A DNA stretch of 36,157 nt from an uncultured Collinsella sp. (GTDB lineage: Bacteria > Actinomycetota > Coriobacteriia > Coriobacteriales > Coriobacteriaceae): assembly GCA_902495525.1 (NCBI GenBank), contig CABUXL010000017.1:1-36157 (forward strand). The letters run 5' to 3'. This document shows, piece by piece, positions 23,220 through 31,348 of the stretch (position 1 is its first letter; each line of letters begins with the position of its first letter). A program made the position numbers and the translations under genes. The notes under the pieces were generated by a model. That model made no database searches. It was not told where the DNA came from and was given only the letters and a program-made list of their open reading frames with translations.

Positions 23220-23255
23220 GTTTGGTCGAGGCAGGCCACGGGCAACACAAGGGCA

Positions 23256-23290
23256 CAAAAAACGGAGCCGTGTTGCCGCGACTCCGTTTT
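23256..23290 (-). terminator. Terminator of glgP
   Basis: On the minus strand the stem AACGGAGT/GCTCCGTT (plus strand 23261-23267 with 23282-23288) is followed by TTTTTTG, read from the A-run at 23256-23262. It lies about 30 bases past the glgP stop codon. Confidence 0.8.
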
Positions 23291-23316
23291 CAAGAGGATG
23301 GGTAAGGGAAGTGAAA

Positions 23317-25584
23317 TTAGTTCAGGTGCCAGATCTCGTCGTTGTACTGGGAGATCGTACGGTCGGACGAGAAGGTGCCGGCGTTGGCGATATTGATGAG
23401 CGCCTTGCGCATCCAGGCGTCCTGGTCCTCGTAGTCGACCAGTACGCGCTCCTTGGTCTGGATGTACTCCTCAATGTCGAGCAGGGCCATAAACCAGTCC
23501 TTGCCCTTAATGTCGTCGTGCAGACGCTGCAGGCGCTCGGCGTTGCCGGTCGCCATAAAGGCCGGGTTGGTGATGAAGTCCACCAGCAGTTTAATGACGG
23601 GCTTGCGGTAGAGCGCGCCGGCGTCATAGGTGCCGTCGGCGTAGAGTTGCTCGACCTGCTTGGACGAGGCGCCAAAGGTGTAGATGTTTTCGTCGCCCAC
23701 GAGCTCGGCAATCTCCACGTTGGCGCCGTCGAGCGTGCACAGGGTCAAGGCGCCGTTGAGCATGAACTTCATGTTGGAGGTGCCGCTCGCCTCCTTGGAG
23801 GCCAGGCTGATCTGCTCGGAGATGTCAGCAGCGGGGATCACGCGCTCGGCAGCGGTGACGTTGTAGTTCTCGATCATGACAACCTGCAGGTAGGGGGCTA
23901 CGTTGGGGTCGTTGGCGATCCACTGCGACAACGTCAGGATCAGGTGAATGATGTCTTGGGCGATGGTGTAGGCAGGGGCCGCCTTGCCGCCAAAGATGAT
24001 GGTGACGGGGTGCACAGGCTTGTTGCCGTTCTTGATGTCGAGGTACTTCCAGATGATGTAGAGCGCGAGCATCTGCTGGCGCTTGTACTCGTGGATACGC
24101 TTGACCTGGACGTCGATGATGGCGTTGGAGGGAATGGTCACACCCTGCTCGAGCGCCATGAACTGGCGCATGATGGTCTTGGCCTCGGCCTTGGTGGCGG
24201 TCAGGCGCTCAAGAACATCTTTGTCGTCAACGAACTTGGCGAGCTTGCTCAGGCCACCGGTGCTGCGCCAATCGGTGCCGATTACGTCGTCGAGCAGGCT
24301 GGCGAGCGCGGGGTTGGCTCCCTGGATCCAGCGGCGGAAGGTGATGCCGTTGGTCTTATTTGAGAACTTCTTGGGGTAGATCTCGTAGAACGGATGAAGC
24401 TCGGTATCCTCCAGGATCTTGGTGTGGAGTGCGGCGACGCCGTTGATGGAGAAGCCAAAGTGGATGTCCACGTGGGCCATGCGGACGGTGTCGTATTCGT
24501 CGATGATGGCGACGCGCGGGTCGTCGTGCTCGGCCTTTGCGATCTCATCGAGCTTGACGATGATGTCGGCGATGGCAGGGGAGACCTTCTGTAGGCTGGC
24601 GAGCGGCCACTTCTCGAGGGCCTCGGCAAGAATCGTGTGGTTGGTGTAGGCGACCATGGAACGCACAATGGTAACGGCCTCGTCAAACTCGATGTCGTGC
24701 TTGGTGGTGAGCAGGCGAATGAGCTCGGGGATGACCATGGTGGGGTGCGTGTCGTTAATTTGGACCACGGCGTAGTCGGCCAGATCGTGCAGGTTGCTGC
24801 CGCGCTCGATGGCCTCGTCGATCAGGAGCTGGGCGGCGTTGCTCACCATGAAGTATTCCTGGTAGATGCGAAGCAGGCGGCCCTGCTCGTCGGAATCATC
24901 GGGGTAGAGGAACAAGGTGAGGTTCTTGGCGATCTCGGTCTTGTCGAAGTCGATGGAGCTGCCGGGGACCAGACCGTCGTCGACGCTCGCCAAGTCGAAC
25001 AGGCGCAGGCGGTTCTTGGTGGGCTGGCCGTAACCGGGCACGTCGATGTTGGCGAGCTTGGAGGTAACGGCAAAGTCGCCGAACTCAACAGTGTAGGAGC
25101 GGTCGTCATCGATCAGGATATCCTGCTCGCCGAGCCACTCGTCGGGGACGGCCTGCTGCTGGTTGTCGACAAAGCGCTGGCGGAACAGGCCGTAATGGTA
25201 GTTGAGGCCCACGCCGTCGCCGGTCAGGCCCAGCGTTGCGATGGAATCCAAGAAGCACGCGGCCAGGCGGCCCAGGCCGCCGTTGCCGAGCGACGGCTCG
25301 ACCTCAAACTCCTCAATCTTATTGAGGTCGTGGCCCGCGGCGGTGAGCTGGTCCTTAACCTCGTTATAGATACCGAGGTCGATCATGTTGTTGATCAACA
25401 GTTTGCCAATCAAGAACTCAGCAGAGATGTAATAGAGCTTTTTCTTGCCATTGTTGAGCGGGCAAGCTGCAGAGCGCTCCTGCACGAGCTTGGCCAGCAG
25501 CTTATAAATATGGCGGTCATCGAGCTGCTCGAGCGAGGTTCCAAAGGACTGCTCGGCGAGTTCTGTGAGATTGATACGGGGCAT
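23317..25584 (-). CDS. glgP: Glycogen/maltodextrin phosphorylase
   Basis: A GT35 enzyme of 755 residues that releases glucose 1-phosphate from the non-reducing ends of alpha-1,4-glucans using phosphate. The N-terminal LYYISAEFLIGKLL and EPSLGNGGLGRLAACFLDS are family hallmarks, as is the PLP-lysine segment EASGTSNMKFMLNGALTLCTLDGANVEI near residues 590-620. AGGAGG directly upstream fixes the ATG at 25584. It lies 128 bases downstream of malQ on the same strand, separated by a hairpin, and probably shares malQ transcription at least in part. MalQ makes longer chains and free glucose, and GlgP then feeds glucose 1-phosphate into glycolysis. Confidence 0.96.
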   Translation of the reverse strand: MPRINLTELAEQSFGTSLEQLDDRHIYKLLAKLVQERSAACPLNNGKKKLYYISAEFLIGKLLINNMIDLGIYNEVKDQLTAAGHDLNKIEEFEVEPSLGNGGLGRLAACFLDSIATLGLTGDGVGLNYHYGLFRQRFVDNQQQAVPDEWLGEQDILIDDDRSYTVEFGDFAVTSKLANIDVPGYGQPTKNRLRLFDLASVDDGLVPGSSIDFDKTEIAKNLTLFLYPDDSDEQGRLLRIYQEYFMVSNAAQLLIDEAIERGSNLHDLADYAVVQINDTHPTMVIPELIRLLTTKHDIEFDEAVTIVRSMVAYTNHTILAEALEKWPLASLQKVSPAIADIIVKLDEIAKAEHDDPRVAIIDEYDTVRMAHVDIHFGFSINGVAALHTKILEDTELHPFYEIYPKKFSNKTNGITFRRWIQGANPALASLLDDVIGTDWRSTGGLSKLAKFVDDKDVLERLTATKAEAKTIMRQFMALEQGVTIPSNAIIDVQVKRIHEYKRQQMLALYIIWKYLDIKNGNKPVHPVTIIFGGKAAPAYTIAQDIIHLILTLSQWIANDPNVAPYLQVVMIENYNVTAAERVIPAADISEQISLASKEASGTSNMKFMLNGALTLCTLDGANVEIAELVGDENIYTFGASSKQVEQLYADGTYDAGALYRKPVIKLLVDFITNPAFMATGNAERLQRLHDDIKGKDWFMALLDIEEYIQTKERVLVDYEDQDAWMRKALINIANAGTFSSDRTISQYNDEIWHLN

Positions 25585-25621
25585 GTTTCCTCCTGTGGTG
25601 AGTTGACGACATGTCAGAAAT

Positions 25622-25664
25622 TCAAAAGAAGCCCGCGCGAGGGATTGGAGCGGCCTCGCGCGGG
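25622..25664 (-). terminator. Hairpin between malQ and glgP, partial terminator
   Basis: A perfect 11-bp stem, CCCGCGCGAGG at 25632-25642 with CCTCGCGCGGG at 25654-25664. On the minus strand it is followed by CTTCTTTTG, an imperfect U-tract. It would allow read-through into glgP. Confidence 0.65.
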
Positions 25665-25712
25665 AAAAACGGACGCGTCCGCACGGTGGGGTGGGGTCGG
25701 GCGCGGTGGCTC

Positions 25713-27218
25713 CTATTGGGGAAGCTCAATTTCGGCTTTCGACGGGATGCGGAAGTAGGTTTCGGTCCAGTCGGTGAGCTTGTGCTCGAGCTTGCGGGTG
25801 ATGGCGCCATCGAGCATGCGCCAGGTCCAGTTGCCGCCCAGGGTGGCGGGAGTGTTGATGCGTGCCTCGTTGCCCAGGTTGAGCAGGTCTTGCATGGTGT
25901 AGATGCAGGTATCGCTCACGCTGGCGGCGATGGTTCTGTTGAGCGCGTCGGCCATGGACTCGCCGGCCTGCTGGTGGGTGTACAGGGCAGCTTGCTCGCG
26001 CTGACGCGGAGTGGCCGTACCCTCGAACCAACCGCGCGCCGTCTCGTTGTCGTGCGTTCCTACATAGGCGACGGTATTGGCGATGTAGTTATGCGGCAGG
26101 TAATACGAGTTGGTGCCCTCAAAGGCAAACTGCAAGATCTTCATGCCGGGGAAGCCCGAGGTGTCGCGCATATCGATGACGCCGGGGGTAAGGAAGCCCA
26201 GGTCCTCGGCGATAATAGGCAGCGTGCCGAGCTTTTCCTCGAGCGTCTTGAAGAGCTTGAGGCCGGGGCCCTGCGTCCACGAACCGTAGGACGAGTCGGG
26301 CGAGGAGAACGGCACCTCCCAGTAGGCCTCAAAGCCACGGAAGTGGTCCAGACGGATAACGTCATACATGTTGAGTGCGGCGCGGATGCGGCCTTCCCAC
26401 CAGGAGAAGCCGTCTGCTTCCATGGCATCCCAGTCATAGATGGGATTGCCCCAGTACTGGCCGGTGGCCGAGAACTGGTCGGGCGGCGTGCCGGCGACAC
26501 TGACGGGGTTGCCGGCGGCGTCGATCTTAAAGAGCTCGGGCGCGGCCCACATCTCGACCGAGTCGCGCGAGACGTAGATAGGCAAGTCGCCGATGATAAG
26601 GATGTCGCGCTCGTTGGCATAGGTCTTGAGGCGGCTCCACTGACGATTGAAGAAGTACTGCGTCATCTGGTGGTAGAGCATGCGCGCGGGATGGGCGGCG
26701 CAGACCTTGGCAGAAGCCTCACCGCGGGTACGGAGCTCTGCAGGCCACTCCCAAAATGCCTTGAGACCGCATTCCTCCTTGACGGTCATGAACTCGCAGT
26801 AAGGAATGAGCCAGTCTTCGTTTGCCTGGACATAGTCGTCGAAATCGGCCGGCTTGTCGGTGGCAAAGCGCTCGGCGGCGCGGTCGAGAATCTGACGACG
26901 GCCAACAAAGATGGCGCCATAGTCAACGTTGTTGGGGTCGGAGCCCAGGTTCACGCCGTCGATATCGCGCTGCTCCAGGTAACCTGCCTCGATAAGCTCG
27001 ACAAAGTCGATGAAATTGGGGTTGCCCGCACGGGCCGAGAACGACTGATAGGGCGAGTCGCCATAGCTCGTCGTCGTAAGGGGCAAAATCTGCCAATAAT
27101 GGTTTTTGCACGAGGCGAGGAAATCGACAAAGTCGTAGGCGTTCCAGCCAAAGCCGCCGATGCCGTACGGTCCGGGCAGGGACGAGATGGGCATGAGAAC
27201 ACCGCTTGCACGCTCCAT
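25713..27218 (-). CDS. malQ: 4-alpha-glucanotransferase (amylomaltase)
   Basis: A GH77 enzyme that transfers alpha-1,4-glucan segments between maltodextrins. The N-terminus MERASGVLMPISSLPGPYGIG is the usual start. The catalytic nucleophile region is YDVIRLDHFRGFEAYW, the acid Glu lies in PIIAEDLGFLTPGV and the third acidic residue in YVGTHDNETARGWF. The protein has 501 residues from the ATG at 27218, where GGTGAG lies 8 bases upstream. TTG at 27233 and GTG at 27230 are alternative starts behind AAGAAGG. Its promoter carries the TTGTTTAAACAA-type site at 27318. glgP follows on the same strand. Confidence 0.95.
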   Translation of the reverse strand: MERASGVLMPISSLPGPYGIGGFGWNAYDFVDFLASCKNHYWQILPLTTTSYGDSPYQSFSARAGNPNFIDFVELIEAGYLEQRDIDGVNLGSDPNNVDYGAIFVGRRQILDRAAERFATDKPADFDDYVQANEDWLIPYCEFMTVKEECGLKAFWEWPAELRTRGEASAKVCAAHPARMLYHQMTQYFFNRQWSRLKTYANERDILIIGDLPIYVSRDSVEMWAAPELFKIDAAGNPVSVAGTPPDQFSATGQYWGNPIYDWDAMEADGFSWWEGRIRAALNMYDVIRLDHFRGFEAYWEVPFSSPDSSYGSWTQGPGLKLFKTLEEKLGTLPIIAEDLGFLTPGVIDMRDTSGFPGMKILQFAFEGTNSYYLPHNYIANTVAYVGTHDNETARGWFEGTATPRQREQAALYTHQQAGESMADALNRTIAASVSDTCIYTMQDLLNLGNEARINTPATLGGNWTWRMLDGAITRKLEHKLTDWTETYFRIPSKAEIELPQ

Positions 27219-27304
27219 GGATGCGCTCACCAACCTTCTTGTTGTGGGACCGGCCTGCAGATGGGTGAACAGTCCGCCCCCCGGTGCTCTGATTCAATAC
27301 GCCT

Positions 27305-27329
27305 ATTGTAGAACATGTTGTTTAAACAT
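27305..27329 (-). promoter_or_regulatory. Promoter -10 and operator of malQ
   Basis: TTGTTTAAACAT at 27318-27329 matches the shared operator at 11 of 12 positions and is part of a wider CATGTT...AACATG symmetry. On the minus strand it lies just upstream of TACAAT (27310-27305), in the spacer of the malQ promoter. This ties malQ-glgP to the ABC and PTS promoters. Confidence 0.6.
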
Positions 27330-27383
27330 GTATAGGTAAGATGGAAAAGTTGCTCGGATTTCGGTGAATGGTTACGCGCCATG

Positions 27384-27417
27384 AAAAAGCCCCGGTCTCA
27401 CATCGTGAGATCGGGGC
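27384..27417 (-). terminator. Terminator of galE
   Basis: A 12-bp stem (GCCCCGGTCTCA at 27389-27400 with TGAGATCGGGGC at 27406-27417, one G-U pair). On the minus strand it ends in TTTTT from 27388-27384. Confidence 0.9.
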
Positions 27418-27439
27418 AAGAACAGCATGCAGGTTTTTG

Positions 27440-28501
27440 CTACTCGGCGTCGGCGAAGCCGTTGGGGTTGTGGCTCTGCCAATTCCAGCTGTCGCGGCAC
27501 ATATCCGCGATGTCGTACTGGGCCTTCCAGCCCATCATACGTTCGGCCTTGGAGGCATCGCACCAGTTGGCGGCGATGTCGCCGGCACGGCGCTCGCGGA
27601 TCACGTAGGGCAGCTCCTTGCCGCAGGCCTTGGAGAAGGCGGCGACGACCTCGAGTACCGAGGTGCCGGTGCCGGTGCCCAGGTTAAAGATCTCGACGCC
27701 GGTCTTGCCGTTCATCCAGTTGAGGGCGGCCACGTGACCAGATGCCAGGTCGCACACGTGGATGTAGTCGCGAACACCGGTGCCGTCGGGGGTGGGGTAA
27801 TCGTTGCCAAAGACCTGAACGGCCTCGAGCTTACCGACGGCGACCTGGGCGACGTAAGGCACCAGGTTGTTGGGGATACCCTTGGGATCCTCGCCGATCA
27901 GGCCCGACGGATGGGCGCCGATGGGATTGAAATAACGGAGCAGCACGACGTCCCACTCGGGGTCGGCGGTGTGGACGTCCATGAGGATCTGCTCAATCAT
28001 CCACTTGGTCCAACCGTAGGGGTTGGTCGCGGGCTTCTTGGGGTCTTCCTCGGTGACGGGCGGATTGTCCGGATCGCCGTAGACGGTCGAGGAGCTCGAG
28101 AAGATGATGGACTTGCAGCCATGGTTGCGCATGACGTCAATGAGCACCAGGGTGTTCTCGATATTGTTGTGGTAGTACTCGACGGGCTTGCTCACCGACT
28201 CGCCAACGGCCTTAAAGCCGGCGAAGTGGATGACACGGTCGATCTGGTGGGTATCGAAGATCTTGTCCATTGCATCGCGGTCGAGCACGTTGGCCTCGTA
28301 GAAGGTGAGGTTCTTGGCGGCCTCGTCGCCCACGATGGTCTTGACGCGGTCGACGGCGACAGCGCTGGAGTTGGAGAGGTCGTCGACGATGACGACCTGG
28401 TAGCCACCCTCGAGCAGCTGAACAACGGTGTGCGAGCCGATAAAGCCGGCGCCGCCGGTAACGAGGACGCAGGTGTCTTTGGGGTCGAGTGCTTTGGACA
28501 T
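27440..28501 (-). CDS. galE: UDP-glucose 4-epimerase
   Basis: An NAD-dependent short-chain dehydrogenase/reductase that interconverts UDP-glucose and UDP-galactose, in the Leloir pathway and in supply of galactosyl units for surface glycans. The N-terminal VLVTGGAGFIGSH is the NAD-binding motif. SSSTVYGDP and the catalytic YGWTKWMIE (YxxxK) follow. The ATG at 28501 gives 353 residues and has AGGAG upstream. The longer frame adds 24 residues with no ribosome binding site. It has its own terminator, so it is a single-gene unit beside malQ rather than part of its operon. Confidence 0.95.
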   Translation of the reverse strand: MSKALDPKDTCVLVTGGAGFIGSHTVVQLLEGGYQVVIVDDLSNSSAVAVDRVKTIVGDEAAKNLTFYEANVLDRDAMDKIFDTHQIDRVIHFAGFKAVGESVSKPVEYYHNNIENTLVLIDVMRNHGCKSIIFSSSSTVYGDPDNPPVTEEDPKKPATNPYGWTKWMIEQILMDVHTADPEWDVVLLRYFNPIGAHPSGLIGEDPKGIPNNLVPYVAQVAVGKLEAVQVFGNDYPTPDGTGVRDYIHVCDLASGHVAALNWMNGKTGVEIFNLGTGTGTSVLEVVAAFSKACGKELPYVIRERRAGDIAANWCDASKAERMMGWKAQYDIADMCRDSWNWQSHNPNGFADAE

Positions 28502-28538
28502 GTAGTCTCCTATCGAATCAGGAACACTTCTTGAGGGG

Positions 28539-28544
28539 AGTATA
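28539..28544 (-). promoter_or_regulatory. Probable -10 element of galE
   Basis: TATACT on the minus strand, about 38 bases before the start codon, with TTCTTG sixteen bases upstream as a weak -35. Confidence 0.5.
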
Positions 28545-28696
28545 GCGCAGGTAGGGGTGCCAAGAACGTGCACAGCGGGAAAACCAGAGGATTGATGTTA
28601 ACGTACTCATAGAAATGCTTGCGTGGGCATAACCTCGACTTTGGCACTTGCATACGAGCCGCCGACCATACGGTTTGCTGCCGTTCGTGGAAATCG

Positions 28697-28724
28697 TTGG
28701 GATGCGCCGGATGTACGCTAATAT
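28697..28724 (+). promoter_or_regulatory. Possible promoter of the cell-wall hydrolase gene
   Basis: TTGGGA at 28697-28702 and TAATAT at 28719-28724 with 16 bases between, about 45 bases upstream of the start codon at 28769. Confidence 0.45.
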
Positions 28725-28768
28725 GTATGAGTTGAGCGACATATAAATAAACATGTAACGGAGTAGAT

Positions 28769-29974
28769 ATGTCACCAAACAGCGATTCCATCCTTTCCCA
28801 GGAGCTCTCGCGTCGCACTGCCCTCAAGGCTCTGTTCGGCGCAGCTTCTGCAGCCGTTCTTTTTGGTCTGCCCGCTCGCGCCCATGCGGCTGAGGCCAGC
28901 CAAGAAACCACTGACAAACTGAATGCCGCCCAGGCGCAGCTCGACGAGGTCCAGGCGCAGCTCGACAGCATTGCCAATGAGTATGCGGTGCTGGCCAACA
29001 AAAACGCCCAGACCCTCAACGATATCGAGGGCGTTCAGGGCCAGATTGACAGCACGCAGGCGCAGATTGATGAAAAGAAGGCCGAGCTCAAAAAGAAGCG
29101 CAACGATCTTTCCGATCGCGTTGCCGCCAGCTACAAGTCGGGCGGCACCAACATTCTGTCGCTGCTACTGGCTTCTGGCTCATTTGAGGAACTCGTCGCC
29201 AATGCACACTATGTTGAGAAGGTCAACAAGAGCGACCGCGACGCCATCGAGGACATCCAGACCATCCAGGAAGAGCTCGATGCGCAAAAGACCGCGCTCG
29301 AGTCGCAGAAGGCCGACTTGGAGAAGCTCAAGGACCAGCAGACTGCCCAGATGCAGGACATGCAGGCCAAGCAGCAAGAGGTCCAGACCGTGCTGAGCGG
29401 TCTTTCCGACGACGTCAAGGAGCTCATGGCTCAGCGCGATTCCGAGATCCTCGCTGCCGCCCAGGCTGAGGAGGCTGCCAAGAAGGCCGCCGCTGCCGCG
29501 GCTGCCGCGAACAAGAACAATTCCTACTCGGGTGGTTCGAGCTCGGGTGGTGGATCGTATGCGCCCGGAACTCCGCAGCAGAATGCCGGCTCGGGCAAGC
29601 AGCAGGCTGTCGTCAACGCGTGCTACTCCACGCCTTCGCCGGGTCAGAACTGGTGCGCGGCGTGGGTTACCAATGTCTTCCGTAACGCTGGCGTTGGCTA
29701 CTTTGGCGGTAACGCGTGCGATATGTTTAACGCATGGTGCTATAGCTCCGACCGCTCGGCGCTGCAGGTGGGCATGATCGTGGCCGATTCCTCGCACAGC
29801 GGCACGGGTGCTCCGGGCCTTATCTACGGTCATGTGGGTATCTACGTTGGCGGCGGTATCGTTATGAGCAACGAGGGTGCCATTACGTCTAAGTCGCTTG
29901 ACTCGTTCATTGGGTTCTACGGCACTGGCTCTGGCGTGCGCTGGGGCTGGCTTGGCGGTATTGCGCTGTCGTAG
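28769..29974 (+). CDS. Secreted coiled-coil peptidoglycan hydrolase with NlpC/P60- or CHAP-like domain
   Basis: A 401-residue protein. The N-terminus has a twin-arginine-like signal, SRRTALKALFGAASAAVLFG, ending at a probable AHAA cleavage site near residue 37. Residues about 40-240 are a long coiled coil rich in Gln, Lys and Asp, like the regulatory part of CwlO/RipA-type hydrolases (PcsB-like). An Ala-rich helix and a Ser/Gly linker follow. The last 120 residues contain NWCAAWVTNVFRNAG with the likely catalytic cysteine and YGHVGIYVGGGIVMSNEG with the likely histidine. Such enzymes cleave peptidoglycan peptides during cell separation. CGGAG supports the ATG. A single-gene unit followed by the long palindrome at 29994. 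Confidence 0.88.
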   Translation: MSPNSDSILSQELSRRTALKALFGAASAAVLFGLPARAHAAEASQETTDKLNAAQAQLDEVQAQLDSIANEYAVLANKNAQTLNDIEGVQGQIDSTQAQIDEKKAELKKKRNDLSDRVAASYKSGGTNILSLLLASGSFEELVANAHYVEKVNKSDRDAIEDIQTIQEELDAQKTALESQKADLEKLKDQQTAQMQDMQAKQQEVQTVLSGLSDDVKELMAQRDSEILAAAQAEEAAKKAAAAAAAANKNNSYSGGSSSGGGSYAPGTPQQNAGSGKQQAVVNACYSTPSPGQNWCAAWVTNVFRNAGVGYFGGNACDMFNAWCYSSDRSALQVGMIVADSSHSGTGAPGLIYGHVGIYVGGGIVMSNEGAITSKSLDSFIGFYGTGSGVRWGWLGGIALS

Positions 29975-29993
29975 CTGCGGTTTGAAGTAAGTT

Positions 29994-30124
29994 GGTCCGT
30001 GGCTGCCCGAAAGGCATTAGGTTGCCTGCTCGGACAGTCCTGCTCGCACGGAGAGCACATTAAGTGCTCTCCGGCTCGTGCGAAACTCGCGATCAACCTA
30101 ATGCCTTTCGGGCAGCCACGGACC
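29994..30124. repeat. 131-bp nested palindrome containing repeat copy C
   Basis: Perfect 31-bp outer arms (29994-30024 and 30094-30124, left arm beginning GGTCCGTGGCTGCCCGAAAG) surround a 69-base core. The core has CAGTCCTGC, a perfect 9-bp hairpin (GGAGAGCAC 30050-30058, loop ATTAA, GTGCTCTCC 30064-30072) and CGTGCGAAACTCGCGAT. It can fold as a long cruciform or RNA hairpin. The core is homologous to 7348-7416, with paired changes in the inner stem. There is no T-run and no ORF. Confidence 0.85.
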
Positions 30125-30177
30125 TCTCGGGTCCAATACGTCACACACCGGACCGGTTTATCTGAATTAAAGAAAGT

Positions 30178-30204
30178 GAAGGCCCCTTTCGGGGCCTTCT
30201 TTTT
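30178..30204. terminator. Bidirectional terminator between hydrolase and murB
   Basis: The stem GAAGGCCCC at 30178-30186 and GGGGCCTTC at 30191-30199 with TTTC loop, then TTTTTA on the plus strand. On the minus strand the murB stop codon lies inside this T/A stretch, and the flanking sequence there reads ACTTTCTTT after the stem. It can serve both convergent genes. Confidence 0.8.
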
Positions 30205-31165
30205 ATAAAAATTCGCCTACTCGGTGGACTTCGGGTTCTAGGTCTACGTCGAACTGCTCTTTGACTTTGGCTTGGATGTCGCGGATGAGTTCGTCGACGT
30301 CGGCGGCGGTGGCGTGGTCGGCGTTGACGATGAAGCCGCAGTGCTTCTCGCTCACCTGGGCACCGCCGACAGCGTGGCCGCGCAGGCCGGCGTCCATGAT
30401 GAGCTTGCCGGCAAAGTGGCCCTCAGGGCGCTTGAAAGTGGAGCCGGCGCTCGGCATGTCGAGAGGCTGCTTGTCCTCGCGGCGTTGACGGTAGTCGTCC
30501 ATGTCGGCCTTGATCATCGCGGCGTTGCCCGGGGCAAGGTTAAAGGTGGCAGAGAGCACGATAAGGCCGTCGTCGGCGATACGGCTCTTGCGATAGCCCA
30601 GGTTAAGCTCGTCGACATCGAACTCAATGATATTGCCGCTGCCGCGGGTGCCGTCGTCGAGCTGGCGAGCGGGTTTGTAGACGCGCACGGACTCCAGCAC
30701 ATCGGCCATGCAGGCACCGTAGGCACCGGCGTTCATGTAGCAGGCGCCGCCGACCGATCCGGGGATGCCCGAGATGGGCTCCATGCCGGTGAGACCGGCC
30801 TCGGCTGCCGCGGCTGCGACATCGGAAAGCAGCGCGCCGGCTGCCGCCGTGACGTGCGTGCCGTCGATCGTAATGTCGGAGAGGCCTTCGCCCAGCGCCA
30901 CGACGACGCCGCGGATGCCCTTGTCGCCGACGAGTAGGTCGGAGCCGTTGCCCACGATGGTGAGGGGCAGATCGCAGCGATAGCAGGTATCGAGCGTGGC
31001 GACGAGGCCCTGCTCGGTATCGGGCGTGACAAAGACGTCGGCCGGGCCGCCGATCTTAAACGTGGTGTGCTCGCGCATGGGCTCGCTCATCAGTACGTTG
31101 TCCTCGCCGGCAACGCCAGCAAGCGCGCACAGCAGGTCCTCGTTAAAAAAGTCGTTCTCGTGCAT
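30203..31165 (-). CDS. murB: UDP-N-acetylenolpyruvoylglucosamine reductase
   Basis: A FAD flavoenzyme that reduces UDP-GlcNAc-enolpyruvate with NADPH to UDP-MurNAc, the second committed step of peptidoglycan synthesis. FAD-binding motifs include HTTFKIGGPADVFV, GNGSDLLVGD and SGIPGSVGGACYMNAGAYG. The catalytic Ser is in AGSTFKRPEG and the terminal Glu in DLEPEVHRVG. The ATG at 31165, with AAGGCGG eight bases before it, gives 320 residues. A TTG at 31210 is the only upstream alternative. It is divergent from the LacI-type regulator. Confidence 0.94.
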   Translation of the reverse strand: MHENDFFNEDLLCALAGVAGEDNVLMSEPMREHTTFKIGGPADVFVTPDTEQGLVATLDTCYRCDLPLTIVGNGSDLLVGDKGIRGVVVALGEGLSDITIDGTHVTAAAGALLSDVAAAAAEAGLTGMEPISGIPGSVGGACYMNAGAYGACMADVLESVRVYKPARQLDDGTRGSGNIIEFDVDELNLGYRKSRIADDGLIVLSATFNLAPGNAAMIKADMDDYRQRREDKQPLDMPSAGSTFKRPEGHFAGKLIMDAGLRGHAVGGAQVSEKHCGFIVNADHATAADVDELIRDIQAKVKEQFDVDLEPEVHRVGEFL

Positions 31166-31348
31166 ACGAATATCCGCCTTTTGGTGGTCGTTGTCATCAA
31201 TCGATTGCAATATACCCCACCCGGACGGATTTGGTGCGCTGGCGGCGATAAAACAGCCGTCTACCGGATTGGTAAAGTGTTTATCACCGAGGTAGAGGGG
31301 TAGTCGCTATACTTTCAAGAGATTGCGCGTAAACCCGGAAGGAGCGAG

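Noticed and set aside
28510..29019. A 169-codon minus-strand ORF upstream of the cell-wall hydrolase
   Set aside because: It overlaps the hydrolase start, its ribosome binding site and the galE promoter region, and has no recognisable protein features.
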